DNA from: Isoetes taiwanensis
Lineage: Eukaryota > Streptophyta > Lycopodiopsida > Isoetales > Isoetaceae
Direction: 5' to 3'
DNA: 64,000 nt
Assembly (NCBI GenBank): GCA_021234155.1
Contig: JAJEKV010000011.1
Location: 13,927,255-13,991,254 of the forward strand
Shown here: positions 23,908 to 36,060 of the stretch, piece after piece
How positions within the stretch are numbered: the first letter of the stretch is position 1
Layout of the letters: each line of letters opens with the position of its first letter
Translations under genes and position numbers: made by a program
The notes under the pieces: model-generated
Told to the model about the DNA's origin: nothing
What the model saw: the letters and a program-made list of their open reading frames with translations, nothing else
Databases searched by the model: none

Positions 23908-23972
23908 ATAAGATTTCTTTTTGTCCATAACTTGTATCTGTAAAAAGGATTTTAACAAAAAAACATTTATGT
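23908..23972 (+). repeat. Left part of a tandem-repeat unit interrupted by the 15-kb transposon
   Basis: The segment from about 23908 (ATTTCTTTTTGTCCATAACT) to the transposon matches 40170..40235 and 41262..41325. Its continuation resumes at 39138 on the other side of the transposon. Confidence 0.8.
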
Positions 23973-23996
23973 GGGTAAAAGAAAGCTAGGATGTCT
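23972..23996 (+). repeat. Left terminal inverted repeat of the 15-kb transposon
   Basis: TGGGTAAAAGAAAGCTAGG followed by ATGTCT; the partner at 39114..39138 is identical in reverse complement except G for A at position 20. Directly inside lies a palindrome ACATTTGGCCAAATGT (23998..24013). Confidence 0.9.
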
Positions 23997-24286
23997 TACA
24001 TTTGGCCAAATGTAGAGTAAGAGATGTATCACATTTCAAATACATAACCATTTTTTCAGTATGTACATAATAGCTATATTATGGAATCTTTTTTTTCGGA
24101 ACTACTTGCCACGTCAATTAAAACGCAATCATGAAGCAGATTTCAATTCCCGCCGCTCTAACCACTCCAAGAAACGCCTGAACGTTAGGAGAATTTCCCA
24201 CTTTCTGGCTAAAACTTCGCCCAGCTCCAGGATTTCCCTCCTTCTTGCCAGAATTCCTCCAGCTAACCCTAAACCACGCAAGAACC

Positions 24287-27200
24287 ATGATGAACAACGA
24301 AGGAACAGAAATGGCGCAAGAAGATTGCAATATCGGGGAATGTGACAAAGAAAATGAAGCGTAAGATTGATGAAATTTGTAAATTTATATATGATCAGTT
24401 TCAAGATTTATGTCCCGCGTGCAAAGGAGAGCTTTAGCGATGAAAACTGCTCGGGATGAAAGGTCGCACTTCTTTTTGAACCTGCCATTGGAAATCCAAA
24501 TGCAAAGCAATTCTCAAGGATACTATGCTAAAAAATATCCGTGAAGATCTGCGGGAAGTGAAACAAGCAAATAGCAATGATAAATTAGCAACTAAGCATT
24601 CCCCTATCAATGATTGTTGGTGAGAATGGAAAACTTCGAGGCAAAAAGGAGTAGCCTCCGAATTCTTCAAGTGCAAGCAAGAAACCTCACAAAAGCTGCA
24701 ATTAGAAGAAAGGGGATGTCATTATCGGGGTGCTAATATGTGGGCACTCGGCGGGGAAGGCAACCCGTAGGCGGACATATGCTTCCTAAATCAACCAAAC
24801 AGTTGGTAAATGAGTTTTGGTTAACCCACACAAAAACTTCTCCAAAGTACAGGGGATGTCGGGAAGAAAAGGACACTTCCAATCCAGTTTTTGGACATGC
24901 CCGTGTCAGTTTTTAAGTCTTTTAATCCTCTTTTTTTGCAAGCTTGATAGAAGCTAGCTTCTGTGCATCCTGGATAAGTTTAGTAATCCTATTTGCATTC
25001 CATGTAAGGGATGTATCTGATATACATTGAAGTACATCCAACTACAATAATTATATTTTTACACTTGGAGGTACTGAATGAGCTATGTTTAACAGGAAAA
25101 GTACTTGGATGTACTTCCAATTACATCCAATGTGGCATAAGGCAGAAAATGTGTTGAAAGTCAGGCCGTGTTATTATAGTCTTGATTTTTGTAGTTCCCA
25201 AGTACATTATAGTACATTTTAAGCTTTCCTGATCTCAAGATAGTTTTTAAAGATAGGGTGATACATAAAAGTATTTAAATGTACTTCCTTCCATAAGAAA
25301 AGTATGAAATACATACATCATCATGTACTGATGACACCGTCCTGCGGACCGGTTACATATTGAGTTTTTTATGTACATCTGGAACTCTTTGGAGTACATT
25401 CTTTATACATTTATACATATCATGTACATGGTATGTACGATGTTGTGGTATAGTAGTTGAATGTATATCAAATCATGATCTGAGTGCCATAGAACTAATG
25501 CAATGTCTGCAACATCTTTGAATTGTAAGTAGTTCTAATTTATATCTTACTTATACATGCCACTTTTTTTCTTTGCGAGTGAATTGTATGAGATGTTCAA
25601 AGATGAACATCCCGAAGTGAAGATTAGCATCGAAAAGTTCGAAATGCTTAAGCCTACGTGTGTGAGAAAGGTTGAAAGAGAGGAACACATGCTTTGCGTG
25701 AAGCATGAACAAGCCGATCTATACGAGAAAAAGCTTTTAGCGTCCCGAGGAGCAAATTTCATGCCAACTGTACATGTTCTTGTGGTGTTTGTGCAGCAGA
25801 TGAGAACAATGGCATCTGCCAAGCTCCTTCTAAAACATTTCAAAATGTTGGTGCTATGTGGAGAGCTACGGTCTGTGACAAGGAAGGCGAAGAGTGGCAT
25901 AGTTTGGACTGTGTCAAGGGAGAGTGCCAGAACTGTGGCACTGAAAATATTCAAATCTGTCCTAAGGAGAAAGAGTCGCAGAATGAGAACATTGAATGGC
26001 AAGTTTATAAGTACGCGAAACGAACCTTCCAAAGTCGGGCACTTCAAGGAGGTTGAAGCTTGTTACCGAAAAGCGGGACTCCGTGTACATTGCTTGACAA
26101 GATGTTTCAAAGACCTTACAAAGTTCACTATTCACAACTTTTCAACAAGTTGGCAGAGCAAACAATTCAGGAAATCAGTGCAAAATTTGAGGGATGATTC
26201 TGTTTTGTCAGTAATGGACTTTGCAGAGAACTACACTTTGCAGCCATTCAGGGAGGTTCAGTCCGAGCATTGGAACAATGACCAGATAACTATTCTGGTG
26301 CATATAACCATGATGAAAGTCAATGGCGAGCTGAAAAAAACTGTTCATTTGTATGTTTCCGATGTTATGAAGCATGATGCTTTCTTTGTTCAGTTTGCAC
26401 TCAAGAAGCACCATATTTGGATGATGCAAAAGGTTTTGGCCACATCAAATACCATGTCATGTGGTCCGATGGGTGTCTTTGCTTTCGTTTTAAGTGTTCT
26501 CAAGCCTTTTATTTGAATGTGGCCCAATATTATAACAGGTTTAAAATTAGGATGCAGTGGAATTATTTTGGCTCAGGCCATGGAAAAGGAGAACATGATG
26601 GGCAGGCTGCTTTGGAGAAAAGGTTCCTAGCAGACGAGCAAAGGAAAGAGAATGGTGTTCCAATTTTGGGTGCCAACTCTGCTTGCACTTTGCTGAGACA
26701 AAAGAAGTGCAAAATGGACAGTCATATGGGAGGTGATGGCAGAAGACATTAACAGGGACCCTCGTTCAGATTGTGAGACATTGCCTGGTACTCTAGCTAT
26801 ACATTGTGTGTCTGCTATTAATCCAGCTGACCCAACACTTGTCATGTATAGATCCCTGTCATGTTTTTGCAATGGTTGCTTGAATTTCAGATGGGAAGAA
26901 TGTGAGAATCTCGAGCATTGTGGTGCGTGGAAGCTGCACAAACTGGAGCCTAGTTCGGCCCAGGTCGACGAACAAGAAGAGCTAGTTGGTTTTTATGCAG
27001 CTGATGAGCAAGAACTATCCGATGTACTCCAAATTGGAGACATATTTGCATCTTTTGCTGCTCCAGGGAATCATGAAAATGTTCCATACTTCGTCCTCCT
27101 ATGCGTGAAGGAGATGCATATTCTTCAGGACGACTATGGAAATAGAATGCTTGCTGGTGACAGGGTTATAGCTGGTCATTACTATCAACTGCTACAAGGC

Positions 27201-27389
27201 ACAAAGCACAAGTACAAGTTGTTGGATGACAAAATAGTATTGGTACCAACTGAATCTGTAATTGGAGCAAAGTTCACGATGCAGCAGGTCAAGCATAAGT
27301 TGAAGGGGGCACGTACAGCATATATGCTCACACGAGAGGTGCATGACATGCTTATATCAAGCCTACCACCGATTGTTGAGTGCACATGA
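24287..27389 (+). pseudogene. DDE-type transposase pseudogene of the 15-kb transposon
   Basis: Exon 1 runs 24287..24360 (MMNNEGTEMAQEDCNIGE) to a GTAAG donor. Exon 2, from about 24427, continues in phase (RALAMKTARDERSHFFLNLP) and then frameshifts. Its last part GKKRTLPIQFLDMPV joins across intron 24905..25579 to ELYEMFKDEHPEVKISIEKF. Next come a Cys-rich region (CTCSCGVCA; HSLDCVKGECQNCGTENIQI) and a catalytic-looking core: MDFAENYTLQPF, LYVSDVMKHDAFF, MWSDGC, WNYFGSGHGKGEHDG. A C-terminal domain ends at TGA 27387 (SLSCFCNGCLNFRWEECENL; YGNRMLAGDRVIAGHYYQLL). The motif order resembles a transposase-like family I know from animal genomes, whose name I cannot give with certainty. At least six frameshifts or stops make it inactive. 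Confidence 0.7.
24905..25579 (+). other. Transposase intron, rich in ATGTAC/AGTACAT words
   Basis: Begins GTCAGT after the codons for MPV, ends TTTGCGAG before ELYEMF, phase preserved. It holds more than ten copies of GTACAT/ATGTAC or close variants between 25010 and 25450. A similar cluster occurs at 37140..37560 near the other end of the element. Confidence 0.55.
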
Positions 27390-27433
27390 CTAAGTTACGT
27401 ACAAAGGAACTTTCATATTTGCCATCATCTTAC

Positions 27434-27801
27434 GTTATGTTGAGAAAACTAGTCGATTCTTTGTAAGTTTTTTGTTATTTACTTATTTTTTAATCTGAAG
27501 TGCATTTTGATACTTCAATTTCAGTATCACAGAATATCTTCTGTGACCAAGCAAAATGTATATCAGAAAGTACAAAATGTTTATCAATTGTTGCATGAAG
27601 AAGTTAAACTAGTCTGTGTTATGTTGAGAAAACTAGTCGATTGCTGCAAGTTTTTTCTTATTTACTTATTTTTTAATCTGAAGTGCATTTTGATACTTAA
27701 ATTTCAGTATCACACAATATCTTCTGTTTCCAAGCACAATGTATATCAGAAAGTACAAAATGTTCATTAATTGTTGCATGAAGAAGTTAAACTAGTCTGT
27801 G
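27434..27801 (+). repeat. 184-bp tandem duplication
   Basis: GTTATGTTGAGAAAACTAGT begins at 27434 and again at 27618. The two units match over their full length with few differences and end in AAACTAGTCTGTG. It lies just 3' of the transposase stop codon. Confidence 0.9.
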
Positions 27802-28044
27802 AACTTGTTCTGTTATAATGGATATCAATAGCTTTTCTTTTGATTCATGAAACAAAGCAGAAAGTGGAACATGTATGGAGACAAAAACTCTTGTATTACA
27901 TATCACAAGATATACAACCTGGTCATATCAGATATGATGCCAATATATACTAGTCTGTTGTTAATGTTTTATATTAACATTAATTTACATTCAAAATCTG
28001 GTCACAGCCGATGTGAAGCTAGTATATACTATTCTGATGTTTCA

Positions 28045-28500
28045 ATATGTTACTTTCTTGCAGCTTGTCCATAGCCTGGACATGCCATCTCTGTCCTTGT
28101 AGCCCTCTGAAAGCATTTGCCTCCAAACAGCTGTTGTTAGTACATCGGATGGATTGCGTAAAGGATTCTGCTTCACATACTGTTGCAGGTCTGGTGCTAT
28201 CAACAAACCCTCTAGCCATGGTTTCAGAAGTGTCAAGAGACCTGTGTCTTCAACATCACTTTCTTGCCATGAAGGTGGGCATATGCAATTTTCGTTGGGA
28301 TTGAAGAGCATCTTGTACTCCGAGTCGTCTTATTAGTGTGTTGCTGTCATTCCTGTCTGGATACTTCTCGTATATAAACTCAATTGGCTTCAGATACAAA
28401 GGTTTGTCTTCACTTGCTGCAATCCGGAAAGGCAGCTCCAAACAGTGGCTTCCATCAAAGGTGAACCTTAAGTCCCTTATCTCAAGGTCATTGTGAAGAT
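28045..28500 (-). pseudogene. Third minus-strand reading frame of the transposon, unknown product
   Basis: Two overlapping frames read as one protein broken by a frameshift near 28300. The first is 28480..28300 (RFTFDGSHCLELPFRIAASE; LYLKPIEFIYEKYPDRNDSN). The second is 28300..28045 (ENCICPPSWQESDVEDTGLL; LKPWLEGLLIAPDLQQYVKQ). No domain recognised. It lies 3' of the Ulp1-type gene and tail-to-tail with the transposase. It could be a separate accessory gene or an alternative 3' exon. Confidence 0.4.
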
Positions 28501-28831
28501 TTTATCCACTACTCTTGATAGGTTCCATGGAGCTATTGATGACCATATTCCTACTTCAAAGTGTTCAAATACAAATTCCGTGAATTAGCCTAGGTGGGGC
28601 CTTAAAAACAACACTTTCTTGCCTATTATGTCATAATTTCCAACTAGTGATCATCCCGATACCAAAGTCCTATGTATTTGTTTTGCCAAAACATTATTGA
28701 TATCAAACACTATCAACCTTTTCGGTACACCTGATATGAAAGAACATGCAATTTATCAATAAAGTATGGTGGAGTTGAATAAAAAGAGATTTTATTCATT
28801 AAAATTCAATGAAAAAATATGTATTTTATAA

Positions 28832-30499
28832 TCAAATAGTGTTTAGCATTGACAATAGGGATAGGTCAAGCTCACCACATTTATTAGTACCAGGTGGTCT
28901 AATAGTTTCGGGTGCGATGTGAATGTGGTCTAACTCCTGAAGTAGTGCTCGGGTGAGAACATCACGACGATCAGATGCATACTTTGGCAAGAACCAGTTT
29001 CGGGTAATCTGCAAATGTGACAACAATACTTACATAATAAGTATTAAAAACCATTTGTTTGCAAGACAAAAGAAGTGAGACACTCACATTGGTAGTTTTA
29101 CCACACAAGATTGTGTCTACAAACTTCTGCATATAAGCTGCAACATAGAGGCCACATGAATCCCCATCTTTTCTGGCTGTGGACACTTATGAATCTTCTG
29201 GCGGTGAAGGATTTTGTCCATGCTTCAAAAAAGTGGGACACTCGACACAACCGCGTGCCATAGTGAGGATGTGGAGCCTGCAAAAGACCAGATCTATTTT
29301 GTAGCAAATGAATGAAAGAAGCTGCTAACATGGTATATATTAATAAAAGGAGATGTGAAATACAAAATACCTCTTAAGTGCAAGCATGTCAACGTCAATG
29401 TCCTCGTGAGAATTGAAGATCCGAATGTTGATGGTGTTCTTACTCTTAGTAAGTGCCATGTTGAAGATGGCCAAAGTGTGATGTTCAAGAACTCTACATA
29501 GCATTGGAATCATGATCCATCTCGCACTTCAGCCAATTTATCCCCTCAGTAAGAGCTACCTTTACAATATCTCTTCCACTTCGGAGGTCGCCATAGATTT
29601 ATCTTTTTTTAAACTTGCTTGCCTTGGCCCATCTTTAAAATTCCATGAAGTCGTCCGGGGGAAGAACCGTGGCGTCGGCCTTCTTATCATCACGGAACAC
29701 GAGCTGCGGTACCTATAACAAGTTGAAAAGGATAAAATTACTAACTTGACTTACACATACAAATGAACAAGTTCAAAGTCCAGTACCTGGCATACATATC
29801 CACATGCCAGTTGGAAAATTTTCCCACATCCATGTCCAGCACATCTTGTTCAAATAAATAACACTCCATTTCAGGCAAAGATCCTGGGAAAATCCTTGCC
29901 TTCTTGAGCTTCATCATTCGGTTCAGCAAGGCATCGTATGGCTGTATTCGAATTGCGATGCGGGTTCAATGACCAAGATACATTTACACAAATCATCTAC
30001 ATTCGCCTACTACTATCCATATTATTTTAAAGTTTTTAACTTGGATACTAGATGTAAAAAAAAATGTAAGAAATGTAGATCAAGTTACCTAGAGATCATT
30101 CTTACGCTTTCTGACGATCTTTTTTTCTGAGTCGAGATCCATTTCCTTCCCCTCGCTTTTTGGTTTCCTCACTCGATTCTTATTAGGTCCGTAATCCTCG
30201 CCTTCAACCTCTCCCCGATTTCTCATTGTCATGAAATTCAGCCCTTTGCTATGTCGGAAGCAATATTTGACACAAACTTAAAAGTATCCCGCTCTACATC
30301 TTGATGCTCTAAGATTCCTCTTCATTAGGACTCAGAAACATAGGATGTCATGGATTTCTCATTTCTTTATTAATTTGAAATAAAATGCTTTCTTACCTGT
30401 TTCTACTACTTTAATTGTCTTCTTCTGTGGCTTTTTAGGCGTGGAGTTCTTCTTTGGAGTCACATTTTCTGCTGCTGCCTTTACTTTTGAAGATGTGGC
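28832..30499 (-). pseudogene. Ulp1/C48-type cysteine protease part of the accessory gene
   Basis: Downstream half of the minus-strand gene. Exons in order: 30499..30397 (KATSSKVKAAAENVTPKKNS, donor GTAAGA); about 30245..30088 (basic, KSEGKEMDLDSEKKIVRKRK); 29940..29792 (PYDALLNRMMKLKKARIFPG, ends GCCAG/GTACTG); then LVFRDDKKADATVLPPDDF, YGDLRSGRDIVKVALTEGIN, HHTLAIFNMALTKSKNTINI and RIFNSHEDIDVDM; then SHFFEAWTKSF, a CPQ and, one frame off, RKDGDSCGLYVAAYMQKFVD; last exon ITRNWFLPKYASDRRDVLTR to the TGA at 28832. His in HHTLAIF, Asp in NSHEDID, Gln in CPQ and Cys in DGDSCG match the C48 triad and oxyanion positions. Two or more frameshifts inactivate it. Ulp1-like domains occur in other plant transposons (some MULE and CACTA groups). 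Confidence 0.75.
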
Positions 30500-31440
30500 C
30501 TTCACAAGGCACCCAAAATTAAAACACTACATGGTTTTACCCATGGTTATGACTAGAAAAGCATTCTGTAAAACCAATGCGTCTTTGGGGGTTAATTTCA
30601 TTAAAAACCATATGTGGCTAAATTACTTGGCTTTCTTGGAAGGTTTATTAAGGTCGTATTATGGCATGGTAATTGCAAATGGCTTCTTTATAGTGTTTGA
30701 CAAAGCGGTACTATAAGTTGGTAAATGAATGTGGTATATTATGATGTTTTAAGGGTAGGGTTTGTCCATGTGGTATAATATGATAGTCGTGGATGTGGTT
30801 TAATGTAGTGATCTATTTATGTGATTTTTAAAATGGTGGTTTGTTATTGTGTGATACTAGCAAGGCTAATTTGCATGGTAAATGCATGTTGTTTACAATG
30901 TGTTATATGCATTAAATCACCACTATCTAATCAATCAAAGTGTTTAGGTTATTGTATTATAAAGCACTATAATGTTTATTAAACTTAGATGTAATTAAAT
31001 GTGTATGGTTTTATAATGCATTAGGCCCATGGTTATCATTATAAACCAGATCATTTCAAGTTACTAGACTAAAACTATTAAGAATTTTGCATGGTCTCTT
31101 ATGTATTCTAGTAACTATTAAGGTGGGTAGTCCACTAATGGCTTCTAGAGTAAAGCATTTCGGTCAATTCATAGAAAGCATGGGGATCTTTTTGATCAAA
31201 GTGTACTTGTTAAAGCTGATAAACCACTAATTGTTTCTAGTCTTAAGCTTCTTAAGTTACTGTATAAAAAGAATGGCAATCTTTCCACTGAAGATCCGAT
31301 AGTTTCATTTATCATACACGCAATGGTAGGATGACAAACCACTACAATTCTATGAATAGAGCACTTTTGGTTAATGAATGAAAACAACACGAGTCTTGTT
31401 AATTACACATGTACACATTTGTCCTATGACTGCATAGTTT

Positions 31441-31600
31441 CTTGACACGTACGCCTAGTGGTTAAGACTATCAACCATAAATGTTCACGTCCATGCCTAG
31501 CGGTTAAGACTATTAATCATAAATATTTTTCACATCCATATCCTTAATGGTTAAGACTCTTAATCATAAATGTTTTTCACGTCCAAGCGTTTAAGACAAA
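31441..31600 (+). repeat. Short tandem repeats with tRNA box-A/box-B-like words
   Basis: Three to four degenerate units of about 58 bp, each with GCCTAG(T/C)GGTTAAGACTAT, ATCATAAATGTTTTTCAC and CGTCC. GCCTAGTGGTTAAGAC resembles a tRNA box A, and TGTTCACGTCC, about 27 bp later in the first unit, resembles box B. Confidence 0.5.
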
Positions 31601-31639
31601 CAACTAATTAAAATGTAGTGGTCTCCTGCATGGTTTCGT

Positions 31640-33360
31640 ACTATTTTTAAATAGTTCTTACTCACTACTACTTTTCAATTGTAATTACATGTTTTTTTGT
31701 GGTTAACTAGTGGTATCCACAACCAGTTTGCCAAGTAAATTCAGATTGATTTCAGAAAGCAATGGATACAAGGCTTCAACAAAAAACATTACATTGACTA
31801 TTGAGCAACATACAAAAAAAAAAAAAAAAAAATTCAAGTTACTTCAACGTACTTGAAGTTTATCCAAGATCTGAATGCAATCAGCCTTTAGAAGTGACAA
31901 TAGAATAATTGATGTTGTCCGTTCTCCAACCCTCTTTAGGCTTTTTCACAATACTGCATGCCATTGCGAAGAATTTATATAAATCTGGATCCCTCACCTT
32001 GCATTTTGATAGATCGAAAATGGCTTCTTGTCTATCTTATTCAGTTCCCTGCTCAATTTAAAAAGATCCACAGCATTAACCTTCTCAAGCGCAAGCACAA
32101 AGTTTTGTGTTTGAGGGGCAGCATCTTTTCCAATCTGCTCATTTGTTTTGAGTTTATGTTGGGTAGCATCTTTTCCAACCTGCTCATTTGCTTTGAGTTT
32201 ATAGTCTGCCAGATACAAATCGTTTAAAAAAATGGAACCCAAAAAAGACATTTAAAATGCATTTAGAAATCTGAAATATGAATTCCAATCGCCCCAGAGT
32301 TTACAGACAGAGCTTGCTAGCAAGGGGTCTGATCAGGGTCTTGAATTTGAGTTGCAGATGATTCCAAGTGGATCTTCTCCATTGAGGAGCTCCATTTTGC
32401 TTGTAATGTACATAAGGTTCTGGTGCCAGCTATCATGTCTCCTTTGCAAGTTGAGACATTCTAGGGGAGTGATTACCTCTGTGTATTTTCTAAAGGGACA
32501 ATTACCTTGCTTTCATCCTTGGCAGTAGCATGCATTAATTTCAAGTTTCATAATGCATAAAAAAAAAGCGTCGTTAAACTAAATACTAAATCCTGTAACA
32601 ACTAAACCTGATTACATTGCAGAACCTAAAGAGAAGAGCTCTGAGATCTCAAAATTAATGCTTGAAATGCTTATTCAGGCTTGGCATCTTGGCTACATAA
32701 TGAAGTTGAAGAGAGAACGGACCTTATGAGGGTTATGTAACCTCAATGATTCAATGAAAAAGCAGCATCTATAAATGTAATGTTTCCTAGAGTTATAATA
32801 GATGGAACAATAGAACTCGTCATACTAATGCCAAATCGAAAGTGAACTCAGAATGAATAATGCTAAAGTGAAGCAAGGATATGTTGAAGCTTGTTATGGA
32901 TGATTAAAAGAAAAGGTTCAAAAGAGTTCCCAAGTTGACATCTCACGAAAACCAAGGAGACTCAAAATCTAAGATAAAACAGAAGAGAAGATGCAGGACA
33001 CAAAAGCATTAACTAAAAACAGGCATAAAAATTTGACAAGGTTTCTATGTCGTCAACATCTGCCAAAGCCATTCTTATCTTGCCGAATTATAAATCATCT
33101 TAAAGAGGCTATTAACTCACAAAGGATTTCCCATGCACGGTGCAAGCATTATATCCATCCCAGAATAAGGGAAATAGTTCTTCTGCCTCTAAGACACCCT
33201 GCACCAAGGTGAAAAAGATGAGAAAAGAATGCTACTTTTAACAGAAGCGATCTAAAATGCATGTAAGCAAAGCTGCGTGTAAGAAGTAGTGCTCCGATAT
33301 ACATGTAGGCAAAAGAAGAAAAATAGTAAGCCTGGCTCTGAGAATGCAACATAATCAACT
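31640..33360. other. Interior of the CACTA-like element, no gene recognised
   Basis: Holds an A-tract of about 20 (31808..31829), a 48-bp direct repeat with GGGTAGCATCTTTTCCAAxC and CTGCTCATTTG words near 32115..32200, and only short frames. No CACTA transposase motif seen. Confidence 0.4.
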
Positions 33361-33369
33361 GCCTGAATC

Positions 33370-33570
33370 TTCATCATTAGGAGAAGGAACGGCTTCAAAA
33401 TCCAAGAATCAAGGTTTTTGTCTTGGCACAATATTGAATTTTTAGATGTTTCAAGAGTAACAGTGCATCTCGCACGTATCCCAGCTGAGCATATGCTGCA
33501 ATCATGAAAGTCATGAAATGATATTCCATTGAAGCATTCTGTTGCTGAAGTTTTTCTTCCCAGGGTTTTT
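33370..33570 (-). pseudogene. Captured PPR gene fragment
   Basis: The minus strand reads MEYHFMTFMIAAYAQLGYVR, then DALLLLKHLKIQYCAKTK before a stop: one PPR unit of the form (F)MTFMIAAYAQxGYVxDALxLLxxL. It lies inside the CACTA-like element with no other PPR sequence around, so capture of a host fragment is the simplest reading. Confidence 0.55.
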
Positions 33571-34286
33571 AAGTGATGAATATCATATGGTTTTGGGATA
33601 AGCTATGTATATCCTGGTTTGATGGTGCACGTGGACAAGAACCAGTGGTGTCAAAGTTGCAGGCATTGAGTCCCGCCCATGCAAGCTTGGCTGTATTGTC
33701 TGAGCATAAGAAGTTAAGTGCTTGCATGACTTTAGGCCTCTCTTCTGAAGTGGTAATATACCTATTTGAGACACTGGATGTGCGTTTCCTGATAAAAGTT
33801 GATTGAGCATATTAATGCAGCTGCTGTGTTTAAACAGCAGCATTTTCATAGCAGCCTTTATCTGTTGAGCAGTTTAGGGAACGAAAAGCAACCACGCCTT
33901 AGCTGTTTGGACCACATTGCACATTCTGTACAGTGTGCACCCAGATGTTTGCAAGCCAACTGTCCAAGACGATACAAACATCTGATGTCAGATGATGAAA
34001 GCTCAAATGCTGGTAAAAGATCCATGGTTCGTAACTGTACAAAAATTGCTGCTAAGATCCTGTTTTTCTAGCACAGAAAACAAAGAATTACAATCGTACC
34101 CTTTGTCAACTGACGATAATGGAGAAGAAGACATTTGGCCTAATCCTTTATGTCCCTTGTTCCCGTTATCCTCGTTTGTCCACTGTTTGAATAAATGCAT
34201 TTCTGGATTAAGACACAGATTCAATGTCACAACGATATATGATGCTGAGTCCTTGTAAGACAATTTAAAAATATACACTAACATAC

Positions 34287-34522
34287 CTGAATGCCACAGC
34301 AACAATGGAATTCCGCAGTTCCTCAGACAACAGGGCTCCTCTTGTATTGAAAACAAAATATAGGTACCTAAAATCGTGACAGATCCTCCTTAGAAATTTT
34401 CTGGAGCCAGTAATCAGCTCGCCAGCCCCCGTTTTCCTGCCTGCAGCCATCGTTGATGGGTCCCCCCAGCTGAAACGTTCATCGGCGCTGCCGCTGCAAT
34501 AGGTTTTGAGGTTCTTCCTCAA
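34287..34522 (-). pseudogene. Captured exon-like fragment, unknown gene
   Basis: A minus-strand frame contains MAAGRKTGAGELITGSRKFL (ATG at 34450), RRICHDFRYLYFVFNTRGAL and LSEELRNSIVAVAFR, ending at a consensus donor CAG/GTATGT at 34286. It looks like a genuine 5' exon with its splice site, carried in the transposon. I do not recognise the protein. No continuation exon found. Confidence 0.45.
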
Positions 34523-34529
34523 CGTATTC

Positions 34530-36060
34530 TAGGGTTTTGATGGATGGCATTCTAGGGTTTCGATGGCATTAATGAAAAATGTCCCCAGATATTCAATGTC
34601 TGCTCCAACTAACATATATGAAATAAAAAAGTACCCATAAACTTGCAATATTTCTTTTTGTATTTGTGGAGGGGGTTTTCTGGCATGGGTTGGCCAAGAT
34701 TTCTATGGTGTATTGTATAGAAATACATATGTTTTTGCAAGTTTGAGGAGCTTGTTGGCAGTTAGTGGTCAAAATGCCTTTTTTGGTTTGAGGTTTTCAG
34801 TTTTGTGATCGATGCCTGCATCATGGTATGGAAATAGAAAGGATCGGATGCGCACATGACGAGGTCTGATGAGGGGACAAGCCTCTAACATGCCAGTTAT
34901 GTCAGGTGTGGAAGCTTGAGCAGATTGAGGGCGTCTGGCGGGATGGTGCGGTGTGATAAGTGCCTTTTTGTGATGTAATTTTTTATTGCTTCAGCCTGCT
35001 GTACGTGGTTTAGTGCTGGTTTTGAGAGCTGAGTCAGAAGAATGCATCTGCGAAGGGCTGCTCGCTTGAAGCTCCGAGTCTATGAAATGTCATTGCCAAG
35101 GGTTTTGCTTGAGAATTCCTGTTGTAGGTTTTGTAGAAACAAAGATGAGAAGCACTTGTGTCAAATTTTGGATGCCCAGGGCGTACCCCTAAGAGCAACA
35201 AGCAGGGAGAATGCAAGAGATGTGGCTCTGGGGCGGGGAGTGCTACTGTAACGTGGAGGGATAAAAGCTCATAAATTGATGAGGTTTTAATCAGCGGGGA
35301 GGAGGAGGTTCGATTTGAGAGGGGGAATGGGAATAGGCAGCACATAAATTTTGGCTCACAAGGAGAAGAATAAATGCAGATTCGTATAAGTGCTGAGACC
35401 ATGGTTATGTGAAAACTATATGTTTATTTGGAAAATGTTGTTTCAGACCATATGTTCAATCAAGACCTTAGGAAATGACATATTCATGTTTTGGAAAAAT
35501 GCTGAGAGCCATATATTTTGACATTAGGGGGTAGCCAGAGTTTGGTCACGGTGCCATATCATCAAATCCAAGAAAAGAAATCGAGACCATTGCTATCGCT
35601 GCATGATTTTGTTACGGCCTGGATTTGCTAGAAGATAAAGAAAGACGCGATACAAGACAAATAAAGCCTCGCCAGAGGATGAAGCTTCCTCCGCTAAAAA
35701 ATAAACCCAGCTCATCCTTTTCAGATGGAGTGCTCCAGCATCTAAAAATTCAAAGCCGATCTGGACTCGTCAGCATAAATCAAGCACTGGAATCTAATGG
35801 GAATGCCCATTTTCATCGTTGGGTTCGCCACGAAAATACAGCACAGCTCCAAAGTCGGGCTAATGGAGATAGGCCCTAATAGTTCCCTTTTTTTTTTCTT
35901 TTTTTCTTTTTTTTTTTTTTTTTTTTGGGTATCATTACTTATTTTATTGTTACTAAGTAATTTGCAATTGGTAGGGGATCAATGGTGTAATTAATATCTC
36001 AAAATTATGCTTCTTAAGTCTAATAACTATAAAATACCATCAACACCAAATAAAAATCAT
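34530..36060. other. Interior of the CACTA-like element, no gene
   Basis: Includes a pyrimidine/T tract at 35886..35927 and short frames on both strands, none with recognisable domains. Its right part grades into the AACCA-rich subterminal region. Confidence 0.4.

Noticed and set aside
24118-24404. Minus-strand frames near the left end of the 15-kb element
   Set aside because: Antisense to the transposase leader and exon 1, with no motif.
31441-31600. Functional tRNA genes
   Set aside because: No acceptor stem or anticodon arm pairs; only promoter-box-like words in a tandem repeat.
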